Source: Spirochaetales bacterium (GTDB lineage Bacteria > Spirochaetota > Spirochaetia > ARS1246). From it: a stretch of DNA of 5,154 nucleotides. Under the pieces are notes generated by a model. It was not told the DNA's origin. It did not search any database and saw nothing but the letters and a program-made list of their open reading frames with translations. Location of the stretch: positions 1 to 5,154 of the forward strand of contig JABGPX010000196.1 in NCBI GenBank assembly GCA_018644745.1, given 5' to 3'. Below, one piece after another: positions 1 to 5,154 of this stretch; the stretch's first letter is position 1, and each line of letters opens with the position of its first letter. The position numbers and the translations under genes are program-made.

Positions 1-1450
1 TCCGGTCTTTGGCGCTCTCACGCATTTCTCTGCGCCCAAATGCGAGGATGTTGTGGCCTGCCACGCCGTTAGGGTAATAACCCCACCTACTCAAACCTTC
101 CGCCGGGTCGTAGTCACTCACCTTTCGTACGTTGTTGCCCTTGCCCTGCAGCCCGTAAGGAATTGTTGAACCCAGGTCGACAATAAGCCTTTCGCCGTGC
201 CCGTCGATACACACCTGCCCGGCATCGTGATGGCCGTGCATTTCATAACCGGCTCCTGCTTTTCCGTACACCACAACGTCATCCTTATCCGAGTTCCAAC
301 CGCTTCTGCTTGATACACAGCCGCCGTATGCTTTGAATACTCGTCCATGCGGAAGCTTTCCTTCCGGATTTTCGGGTTGTACCGTCGGGTCATGCCAAAG
401 TAGTTCCAGGTGAGGCTGCCGCCTCTGGGTGGTCTGTGCGCTACGTAAATACTGCCATTGGAATATCGGTTCACGGTTTGCCTGCGCAAGGGCTGCGAAA
501 AGCGCTGATGCGGGAGCAACGTCCACATGCCCGTCACCCAATGCTGCGTATCTATTACCCGGGAGCAGGAAATGCATCCACCAGCGGGCAAATTCGGGAA
601 ACGGCGAACGGGCCAGCCGGTTGATGCCGCCGCGATAATAATTCTCCGCGATCCAGTACTCCACACTGAGCTGGGTGGCACCTGCATATCCGACAGACTC
701 GTTAAACTCACCATCAGGGCCGTAGTTATCGAGAAAAGGCTCCAGCAATCCAGTTACATGATCGACCAGCTCATCTGCTCGGGGATAACCATCATTACCA
801 AGGCACATCGCGGCTATCGCCACCCCGCCGGCAATACATGGAGTGAAATTATTGGCTCCCCTTACCCACCATGCATCAACCTCAACACTCTGCCAGTATG
901 GCTCAAATGCCCGTATCCTTAAGCCTTCGCGAAACACCTCTCGTTGAGGTTCGGTGAGAAGATGGTACGCCCAGTCGTAAGCGAGACCGATTGATTTTGC
1001 GAGCATACCAGTACGAAGATCCGCGGGCATCCGCTGGGCAGGATCCCGCCAAACAATCTGCCTCCAGTCGGGCCATAATCCGGTGTCCAGAATCGATTCA
1101 AGCTGCCGTAACCCGTCATCAAGATATCTAGGGTCGTCGGTTATCAACGCAGCCAACGCGGCGTAAGTAATACGGTTTCCCGCCGCTGTACAGAGCGCCC
1201 AGTCAGGATTCCTATGCTCCAGATCATGAGGGTCTCGGCCCGGTAAAATTTCTCGAGAAGTGCCGGGATTATAGAGCTCGTGGCTTTTGATAATTTCGAG
1301 ATCTCGGAGCATCTCATTCCACAACTCGCGGGCCCGGCCGCCGGTAATTGCCTTACGAATATCGCTTACGTGGCGCAAACCGTTACGCGGTTCGGCACTG
1401 ATCAATATTCTCGGATGCTCATTATTATTGTCCGGTGTTGCAGATTTCAT
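1..1450 (-). CDS. Heparinase II/III-family polysaccharide lyase, N-terminal 483 codons (3' end beyond the left edge)
   Basis: This is probably a lyase that splits uronic-acid-containing oligosaccharides by beta-elimination. I read the frame by hand: it is open from ATG at 1450 to the window edge, so the gene is cut by the window, not broken. Residues 1 to about 350 fit the family's alpha/alpha-toroid, with GANNF (Asn200, Asn201) and GEFNESVGY (Tyr255) where the family's active-site Asn and Tyr usually lie. The heparinase II/III beta domain (PF07940 type) follows, with HGHHDAG at 405-411, VDLG at 424-427 and GHNIL at 465-469. His408, Asp425 and His466 match the zinc-site pattern of heparinase II. 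The start is firm: AGGAG (1455-1459) sits 4 bases upstream and an in-frame TAG lies at 1475-1477. The N-terminus MKSATPDNNN is not a signal peptide, so a cytoplasmic oligosaccharide lyase is inferred. Family members usually have 600-800 residues, so a substantial C-terminal part is missing here. The substrate cannot be told. Confidence 0.85.
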   Translation of the reverse strand, partial: MKSATPDNNNEHPRILISAEPRNGLRHVSDIRKAITGGRARELWNEMLRDLEIIKSHELYNPGTSREILPGRDPHDLEHRNPDWALCTAAGNRITYAALAALITDDPRYLDDGLRQLESILDTGLWPDWRQIVWRDPAQRMPADLRTGMLAKSIGLAYDWAYHLLTEPQREVFREGLRIRAFEPYWQSVEVDAWWVRGANNFTPCIAGGVAIAAMCLGNDGYPRADELVDHVTGLLEPFLDNYGPDGEFNESVGYAGATQLSVEYWIAENYYRGGINRLARSPFPEFARWWMHFLLPGNRYAALGDGHVDVAPASALFAALAQANREPIFQWQYLRSAQTTQRRQPHLELLWHDPTVQPENPEGKLPHGRVFKAYGGCVSSRSGWNSDKDDVVVYGKAGAGYEMHGHHDAGQVCIDGHGERLIVDLGSTIPYGLQGKGNNVRKVSDYDPAEGLSRWGYYPNGVAGHNILAFGRREMRESAKDR

Positions 1451-1539
1451 CTTTCTCCTGCTTTGCAGCGGCTGCTATTTGGCTGAACAACAACTATGAT
1501 AGACTTATTTTACCACAACCAGAACAGGATGGGTTTATT
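1451..1539. promoter_or_regulatory. Divergent intergenic control region between the lyase and deacetylase genes
   Basis: These 89 bases separate two divergent start codons, so both promoters should lie here or just inside the genes. The sequence CTATGATAG at 1494-1502 is a near-perfect palindrome. It reads as TATGAT (1495-1500) for the plus-strand operon and as TATCAT (1501-1496) for the lyase. Each differs from the consensus -10 by one base, but neither has a convincing -35 box at 16-18 bases. A second palindrome, GCAGC-G-GCTGC, lies at 1465-1475. The region is a plausible single control point for both transcription units; the exact promoters are uncertain. Confidence 0.45.
1465..1475. promoter_or_regulatory. 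Operator-like palindrome GCAGC-G-GCTGC
   Basis: A perfect inverted repeat with 5-base arms and one central base lies between the candidate -10 of the lyase gene and its ribosome binding site. In the lyase transcript it would fall in the 5' leader; as RNA it could form only a short GCAG/CTGC stem. A dimeric repressor site is an inference from symmetry and position; no regulator gene is visible in the window. Confidence 0.25.
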
Positions 1540-2667
1540 ATGAAAGCAATTGTAAACGGAAATCTCGTACTTCCCGAGAAAGTAATAACAAACGGCGTAT
1601 TAGTTTTTGAAAATGAAACGATAGTATCCTCGGGAGGGTCGGATGATATCCGGCTGGCAGCCGATTGTGAGACTATTGATGCGGCAGGCAACTATATTAT
1701 CCCCGGCTTTATCGACATACACTGCCACGGTGGCAACGAGGTTCGTTGTGAGGTAGACCCTGTTCGCATGTCTGCTCATCACCTTAAGCACGGCACGACT
1801 TCAATGCTTTGTTCCATCGGATACGGGGTTAAATTCCCGGAGTATGTAACCGCGATTGAACGCATTAGGGACGCATCAGAGGCAAACACTCCTGGAAACA
1901 TAAAAGGAATCCATATGGAATCGCCCTACATAAGTCCGAATTTTGGAGCCCGAAGCAAAGATCGGAAATTTTATCCGGTAAAAAAGAACGAATACGAAAC
2001 TTTTATCGAAAAGTCGCGAGGTTTGATTCGGCAATGGACTTTTTCCCCGGAGCTGCCGGGGCTCGAGTTATTTGTTGATACCATAGTACGGCATGGAATC
2101 GTACCTGCGATGGGCCATTCCCAAGCAGGTCCGGAGGACGTGGCTAAATACTACGAGAAAGGTGCCCGTATTGTAACACACCTTTTCGACGCCACCGGCT
2201 GTTCACCTGCCGGAAAAGCTCAAGGCGGAACTCGAGACCCATGGCTCGATGAATGCTGCATGACCTACGACGACATGTATGTCGAAATAATCCCTGACTC
2301 TTCCGGCGCCCATGTCAGGCCGACGATGGCGAAGCTGGCTCTAAAGACAATGGGCGAAGATTACGTCTGTATCATCACCGATGCGTCAGGAGAATCAATT
2401 GAAGCCGACGGGCTTGAGATAAATATCAGCGAGGATGGAGAGCTCTGCGGAAGCCGAATGACGATGGAGCTGGCGTGCCGAAACATGAAGAGCTTTACCG
2501 GCGCGGACGTTCGGGTAATCTGTAAACTCGCCTCAACAAATCCGGCAAAGGCGGTGAATATCTTCGATTCGGTAGGCAGCCTCGAGCCGGGGAAAAGCGC
2601 AGACATTCTGATCGTTGATGAAGAGTTTGAACCACAGCATATATTTCTCAAAGGCCGCCGGGTATAG
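1540..2667 (+). CDS. Divergent N-acetylglucosamine-6-phosphate deacetylase-like amidohydrolase (NagA family)
   Basis: NagA-type enzymes remove the acetyl group from GlcNAc-6-phosphate in the cytoplasm, feeding amino-sugar catabolism or wall recycling. The 375-residue product has normal family length and the amidohydrolase motifs in order: HCHGG (His61, His63), GIHMESPYISP (Glu127), MGHSQAG (His193), VTHLFDATG (His214), GAHVRP (His258), ITDASG (catalytic Asp281), then SLEPGKSADILIVD (347-360) closing the small beta domain. The metal ligands and acid/base residue are therefore present. Several positions depart from the usual family pattern: HLEGP is HMESP, HLFNAM is HLFDAT, and HVHP is HVRP. 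The substrate may therefore be another N-acyl amino sugar or a related amide. I chose the ATG at 1540 because homologues begin with this MKAIVNGNLV-like strand; AGGA (1526-1529) lies 10 bases upstream. Longer in-frame starts such as 1435 would run into the divergent lyase gene. It is the first gene of an operon with the M14 peptidase. Family assignment is strong; exact substrate is not established. Confidence 0.88.
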   Translation: MKAIVNGNLVLPEKVITNGVLVFENETIVSSGGSDDIRLAADCETIDAAGNYIIPGFIDIHCHGGNEVRCEVDPVRMSAHHLKHGTTSMLCSIGYGVKFPEYVTAIERIRDASEANTPGNIKGIHMESPYISPNFGARSKDRKFYPVKKNEYETFIEKSRGLIRQWTFSPELPGLELFVDTIVRHGIVPAMGHSQAGPEDVAKYYEKGARIVTHLFDATGCSPAGKAQGGTRDPWLDECCMTYDDMYVEIIPDSSGAHVRPTMAKLALKTMGEDYVCIITDASGESIEADGLEINISEDGELCGSRMTMELACRNMKSFTGADVRVICKLASTNPAKAVNIFDSVGSLEPGKSADILIVDEEFEPQHIFLKGRRV

Positions 2668-2683
2668 GAGCGGCGGAAAGGCC

Positions 2684-3841
2684 ATGCAGATACGGGAGGA
2701 AAAGGTGGGCGAAATAGATTGCGACTTCCCAGGCGGCAATATAATCGTAGAGGATGTATCAGCTTCGGAGTTTAAGCTGCGCCAGGATCTGAGAGATACC
2801 GATGGGGATTGGTTTTACTGGGCATTCCGATTTCGTAAAAACAAGCCCTCGCGGATAACCTTCCGTTTTTCCGGAAGCGACGTGTTCGGTGTTCGCGGCC
2901 CGGCAGTCAGCATGGATTCGGGTGAGTCGTGGAACTGGTTGGGCGCTCCGTCGCTTGTCGGCAACGGCTTTACCTTCGACTACCCCGGAGGCGGCGTGGA
3001 GGTCAGGTTTTCGATGACCATGGCGTACACCAATTACCACTTACAACGTCTGATCGGGAAACATAAAGAAGATGCAGGATTCAAGCGGGAATCCTTGTGT
3101 ACGACAGACAAGGGCCGAGAGGTTTCACTGCTCCGTTTCGGGAGTATTGGCCGCAAACCAAAGTTTCGTGCGGTACTCACTAGCCGGAGTCACGCATGTG
3201 AGTCGATGGCCAGTTACTCCTTGGAGGGCCTTGTTGACTACGTGTTAGACGACACCGACGACGGGGGTTGGCTTCGGAATAATATAGAGTTTCTTTGCGT
3301 ACCGTTTATGGATACCGACGGAGTGGAGGATGGAGATCAGGGGAAGAACAGGATTCCGAGAGATCACAATCGCGACTTCAATAACAATCCCCGCTATCCC
3401 GCGGTCAGGTCTCTTGTGGAACTCGTGCCCGACTGGCTTGGCGGTGTACCATTTATATCTTTGGATCTTCACTGCCCGCATCTTCGAGGCGACGGGAACC
3501 TGCACATTTACCAGGTTGGGCAGCAGGATGCCGGCGCCTGGAGCGAGCAGATTCGTTTCGGAAACATTCTGGAATCCACCGCGGGAGGGCCATTGCCTTA
3601 CCGGTCCGGTGACAATCTCCCATTTGGTCAGGAGTGGAACACAGCCGAAGGTTTCCTGAAAGGGCGAAACTGCACTATGTGGCTGTCGAGTCTGCCCGGT
3701 TCCCTCCTCGGCTCATCTATAGAGATCCCGTATGCCACTGCCCGTGGAAACGAGGTGAATCAGCTCTCAGCCAAGCTTTTTGGGCATGATCTGGCCAGGG
3801 CGATTCGGGCCTATCTATCAGAATTACGTTGTCGACAATGA
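2684..3841 (+). CDS. M14-family zinc carboxypeptidase-like protein with N-terminal beta domain
   Basis: The product resembles the cytosolic-carboxypeptidase branch of M14 metallopeptidases, which cleave C-terminal or side-chain-linked residues from peptides. Residues about 15-125 fit the family's N-terminal beta domain (Peptidase_M14_N type), with DLRDTDGDWFYWAFRF at 35-50 and GVRGPAVSMD at 69-78. The catalytic domain follows: SHACE gives zinc ligands His170 and Glu173, DHNRDF (228-232) holds the Asn229-Arg230 pair that binds the substrate carboxylate, DLH supplies His263, and SSIEIPYAT (344-352) holds Glu347, the likely catalytic glutamate. All key residues are thus present in 385 residues. 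There is no signal peptide. The gene starts 16 bases after the deacetylase stop, so co-transcription is likely; this hints at a peptide-bearing or amidated substrate, but that is inference. The start is uncertain: ATG 2684 has GGAAAGG (2675-2681) very close and AGGAG (2666-2670) rather far, whereas GTG 2705 has a better placed GGGAGG. Confidence 0.85.
   Translation: MQIREEKVGEIDCDFPGGNIIVEDVSASEFKLRQDLRDTDGDWFYWAFRFRKNKPSRITFRFSGSDVFGVRGPAVSMDSGESWNWLGAPSLVGNGFTFDYPGGGVEVRFSMTMAYTNYHLQRLIGKHKEDAGFKRESLCTTDKGREVSLLRFGSIGRKPKFRAVLTSRSHACESMASYSLEGLVDYVLDDTDDGGWLRNNIEFLCVPFMDTDGVEDGDQGKNRIPRDHNRDFNNNPRYPAVRSLVELVPDWLGGVPFISLDLHCPHLRGDGNLHIYQVGQQDAGAWSEQIRFGNILESTAGGPLPYRSGDNLPFGQEWNTAEGFLKGRNCTMWLSSLPGSLLGSSIEIPYATARGNEVNQLSAKLFGHDLARAIRAYLSELRCRQ
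2694..2699 (+). promoter_or_regulatory. Strong Shine-Dalgarno GGGAGG favouring an alternative GTG start of the M14 gene
   Basis: GGGAGG lies 5 bases upstream of an in-frame GTG at 2705, which would give a product 7 residues shorter, starting VGEIDCDFPGG. That start lies about where homologues of this family tend to begin. The upstream ATG at 2684 has a less well spaced site, so either codon could be the true start. Confidence 0.4.
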
Positions 3842-3894
3842 ATTGGATCATTTCGAGTCGAGGGATTCCCCGGCGGTGCCGTGAGAACGTGGTG

Positions 3895-3915
3895 TGCATT
3901 TTATGATGCAGTTTT
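3895..3915 (+). terminator. Weak candidate terminator after the deacetylase/peptidase operon
   Basis: TGCAT (3895-3899) and ATGCA (3906-3910) can pair around a 6-base loop, and GTTTT follows directly on the plus strand. The stem has only 5 pairs and little GC, so it is weak. It lies in the 72-base gap between the convergent M14 and vapC genes, with its T run overlapping the vapC stop codon. A U run follows only in the plus-strand reading, so it would serve the operon, not vapBC. Confidence 0.2.
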
Positions 3916-4315
3916 AATATTCCTCTACCACCAGCCCCGGTACTCGATTGAAATGTGCTGCATCTCGAGTGATAATTGGTATGCCTGCTGCTTTTGCACT
4001 CACTGCAATAAGAAGATCCATAACTGGCATAGGCATTCCATTTTTCCTTAAAAATGATTCCAATTCTCCGTATAAAACAGAAAAGGAACTTTCCGGATAT
4101 AAAACCTCGGCAAAACTTGTTATCAGTTCAACTTTTTTTAATTCCTGTATTGGGTTATTAGATAATTCCGCTCCGGATCGAAGTTCGCATAATGTAAACA
4201 GAGAAATGAAAATTTCTGCATCTGCAAATATTTTCATTTTTCTTATAGCTGGTCCATTCTGTCCCTTTGATCTTTCACGCATCAAATCAATACAAAAACA
4301 GGTATCAAGAAGCAT
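3914..4315 (-). CDS. vapC: VapC-type PIN-domain ribonuclease toxin
   Basis: VapC toxins are Mg2+-dependent endoribonucleases that cut tRNA or rRNA and stop translation when freed from their antitoxin. The 133-residue product is one complete PIN domain of usual length. It has the acidic active-site set: Asp4 in MLLDTCFCIDLM, Glu44 in TLCELRSGAE, Asp100 in PVMDLLIA and Asp118 in IITRDAAHF. The ATG at 4315 follows the antitoxin stop after 2 bases (TAATAATG on the coding strand). GAGGA in the last antitoxin codons, about 9 bases upstream, would serve as ribosome binding site, which suggests translational coupling. The gene is visibly richer in A and T than the enzymes on either side. It converges on the M14 gene, stop to stop, 72 bases apart. 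The exact RNA target cannot be read from sequence. Confidence 0.9.
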   Translation of the reverse strand: MLLDTCFCIDLMRERSKGQNGPAIRKMKIFADAEIFISLFTLCELRSGAELSNNPIQELKKVELITSFAEVLYPESSFSVLYGELESFLRKNGMPMPVMDLLIAVSAKAAGIPIITRDAAHFNRVPGLVVEEY

Positions 4316-4317
4316 TA

Positions 4318-4566
4318 TTAAATATCCTCATCCAGAATCACAGATGAAATTAAACTGTCTTTTCTTGCTTCAATTATATTTTCGACTTTATCAATTGTCT
4401 CATCTTCAAATACAAACTGCTCAAGATTAGCTAAAAACGTGGCTGCATTTTTTCTCTTTTTCTTCAAAGTTCTTTTAATAACTTTGCTAAAGGATTCATT
4501 TCCCTGTTTTTCTTCATAAAGCAAAGTATACGCTTCCATATCAATAGTAATAGTTTTTACTGCCAT
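4318..4566 (-). CDS. vapB: VapB-type antitoxin (VAPB_antitox/DUF217-like)
   Basis: This is the partner that neutralises VapC and, as a complex, usually represses its own promoter. The 82-residue product starts MAVKTITIDMEAYTLLYEEK and continues NESFSKVIKRTLKKK, closely matching the opening of the PF02697 family: a short DNA-binding strand (about 4-9), a helix (11-20) and a second helix (24-35), then a lysine-rich stretch. The acidic tail (about 55-82), ending ISSVILDEDI, is the expected toxin-binding part. GAGGT (4573-4577) lies 6 bases before the ATG, a good ribosome binding site. It is the first gene of the toxin-antitoxin operon and shares its AT-rich composition. No other antitoxin class fits as well. 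Confidence 0.88.
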   Translation of the reverse strand: MAVKTITIDMEAYTLLYEEKQGNESFSKVIKRTLKKKRKNAATFLANLEQFVFEDETIDKVENIIEARKDSLISSVILDEDI

Positions 4567-4585
4567 ATCATTACCTCATGCACTT

Positions 4586-4614
4586 AGTATACACTTATAT
4601 TGGGTTGTTTCCAA
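4586..4614 (-). promoter_or_regulatory. vapBC promoter, TTGGAA-17-TATACT
   Basis: On the coding strand of vapB, TTGGAA (4614-4609; 4 of 6 consensus bases) is followed after exactly 17 bases by TATACT (4591-4586; 5 of 6). Transcription would begin near 4579, giving a leader of about a dozen bases that just contains the GAGGT ribosome binding site. An imperfect dyad, TTAGT-ATAC-ACTTA at 4584-4597, covers the -10 box, and a 6-base inverted repeat overlaps the -35 end. Both are well placed for autorepression by VapB or VapBC, though binding is inferred only from position. Confidence 0.6.
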
Positions 4615-4625
4615 TTATCAACAAC
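4604..4625. repeat. Inverted repeat GTTGTT-N10-AACAAC upstream of vapB
   Basis: Perfect 6-base arms (4604-4609 and 4620-4625) are separated by 10 bases, about 16 bases centre to centre, and the left arm abuts the vapBC -35 box. No T run follows on either strand, so it is unlikely to be a terminator for the glycosidase gene. A protein-binding site is possible. Confidence 0.35.
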
Positions 4626-4651
4626 AGAACTGCCTGCATATTCGGTCGGTG

Positions 4652-5154
4652 TCATTCACCGGGGCACGGCGGAAACAGCGGCCGATGCTCTCCCGGTGGC
4701 GACATGGCCACGATCTGATCTCCGCGCCAGTCGATGGTATATTTCTCGTAGTCGATCCATTCAATCGTGCGCTTTTCTCGAAGCGAAAAAGTCAACACCG
4801 CCTTTCGCGCCCGCCGGGGGACGGCCAGGAAGGAATTGAATACATTCGCCTCGCACATCTCGCCATCCACCTCCACTGCAAGATCGTCCGGCGCCACCCA
4901 AGAAGGCAGCCGAACGAGCGCATTCACGTCGCTCTCCTTCTCGATCTCCAGTCTCCCCTCCCGCGACAGTTCGCTGTGTATACGCAGCCCTGGAATTCGG
5001 CAGCCGAAGTGCAGGTTCACCCGAACCGCAGCCTCATCCTCCACCGCGCACGCCCACAGCGCCTCGCACAACCCGTCCACCGCTCCCGAGGTGATATCAA
5101 AGGTCATCAGCGACGCCCCCGCATCGAGTTGGTATGCATCGGGAGTGGGAAAAG
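4652..5154 (-). CDS. C-terminal part of a probable GH127/DUF1680-like glycosidase (5' end beyond the right edge)
   Basis: The frame is open from the window edge to TGA at 4652-4654, giving the last 166 residues, beginning PTPDAYQLDAGAS. No start is visible; the Met codon at 5107 is internal. The sequence looks like the C-terminal beta-sandwich of six-hairpin glycosidases of the GH127 (beta-L-arabinofuranosidase, formerly DUF1680) type. It has a VRVNLHFG strand, then LVRLPSWVAPDDLAVEVDGE (the family's RIPSW...V.VNG pattern), a FLAVPR strand, and YTIDWRGDQIVAMSPPG near the end, where family members often have an RGD-V-type segment. The catalytic (alpha/alpha)6 barrel lies outside the window, so enzyme activity, specificity and any signal peptide cannot be judged. 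Codon use is GC-rich, like the lyase and deacetylase genes and unlike the intervening vapBC genes. Alternative: another member of the six-hairpin superfamily. Confidence 0.6.
   Translation of the reverse strand, partial: FPTPDAYQLDAGASLMTFDITSGAVDGLCEALWACAVEDEAAVRVNLHFGCRIPGLRIHSELSREGRLEIEKESDVNALVRLPSWVAPDDLAVEVDGEMCEANVFNSFLAVPRRARKAVLTFSLREKRTIEWIDYEKYTIDWRGDQIVAMSPPGEHRPLFPPCPGE

Noticed and set aside
118..714. A 198-codon minus-strand ATG reading frame
   Set aside because: It lies in another frame of the lyase gene. The frame starting at 1450 carries the conserved HHDAG, VDLG and GHN motifs through the same bases; this one has no family pattern and is rich in Arg, Ser and Thr, as shadow frames often are.
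429..922. Plus-strand open frames antisense to the lyase
   Set aside because: They overlap a well-supported gene, have no credible ribosome sites or domains, and are explained by the stop-poor complement of GC-rich coding sequence.
1..1450. A frameshifted or decayed lyase gene
   Set aside because: ATG-to-stop frames look fragmented here, but hand translation from 1450 to the edge gives 483 codons with no stop and motifs in the right order. The gene merely runs off the window.
1435..1539. N-terminal extension of the deacetylase to ATG 1435
   Set aside because: It would overlap the start of the divergent lyase gene and cover both promoters. The extension is Cys- and Phe-rich and unlike the family, which starts near MKAIVNGNLV.
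3871..3881. CGGC-GGT-GCCG as a terminator hairpin
   Set aside because: Only four pairs with a 3-base loop and no T run on either strand.
3948..4430. A 160-codon plus-strand frame over vapBC
   Set aside because: It is antisense to two clearly recognised toxin-antitoxin genes and shows no domain pattern of its own.
4700..4735. RGD tripeptide in the right-hand protein as an adhesion motif
   Set aside because: It is part of a WRGDQIVAM strand that fits the C-terminal fold of the glycosidase family; an integrin-type role has no support.
4600..4839. A 79-codon plus-strand frame near the right end
   Set aside because: It begins in the vapBC promoter region and runs antisense to the glycosidase tail, with no supporting motif.

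Overview
The window is a bacterial chromosomal segment with five largely cytoplasmic-looking genes plus a gene fragment at the right edge, and no RNA genes, insertion sequences or CRISPR arrays that I can see. The mix of a heparinase II/III-type lyase, a NagA-like deacetylase, an M14 zinc carboxypeptidase and the tail of a GH127-like glycosidase suggests a free-living glycan degrader. Lineages such as Lentisphaerae, Planctomycetes, other PVC-group bacteria or Armatimonadota carry this kind of gene content, but the sequence contains no taxonomic marker, so the lineage is a guess.

Layout. Positions 1-1450 (minus strand) hold the first 483 codons of a heparinase II/III-family gene whose end lies beyond the left edge; its frame has no stop anywhere in the window. 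An 89-base divergent intergenic region (1451-1539) holds two small palindromes and a -10-like element readable on both strands. From 1540 the plus strand carries a two-gene operon: a divergent N-acetylglucosamine-6-phosphate deacetylase-like amidohydrolase (1540-2667), then, after 16 bases, an M14 carboxypeptidase with an N-terminal beta domain (2684-3841). The operon converges on a minus-strand, visibly AT-rich VapBC toxin-antitoxin module (vapC 3914-4315, vapB 4318-4566) with its own good promoter. The right end (4652-5154, minus) is the last 166 codons of a probable GH127/DUF1680-like glycosidase. No gene-free stretch exceeds about 90 bases.

How they fit together. The lyase and the deacetylase/peptidase operon diverge from one short control region, so they may be co-regulated and may handle products of one acylated or peptide-bearing glycan. 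None of the visible N-termini has a signal peptide, so the visible enzymes probably work on imported oligosaccharides or on recycled wall material. The VapBC module differs from its neighbours in base composition and looks like a separately acquired stability module set between catabolic genes.
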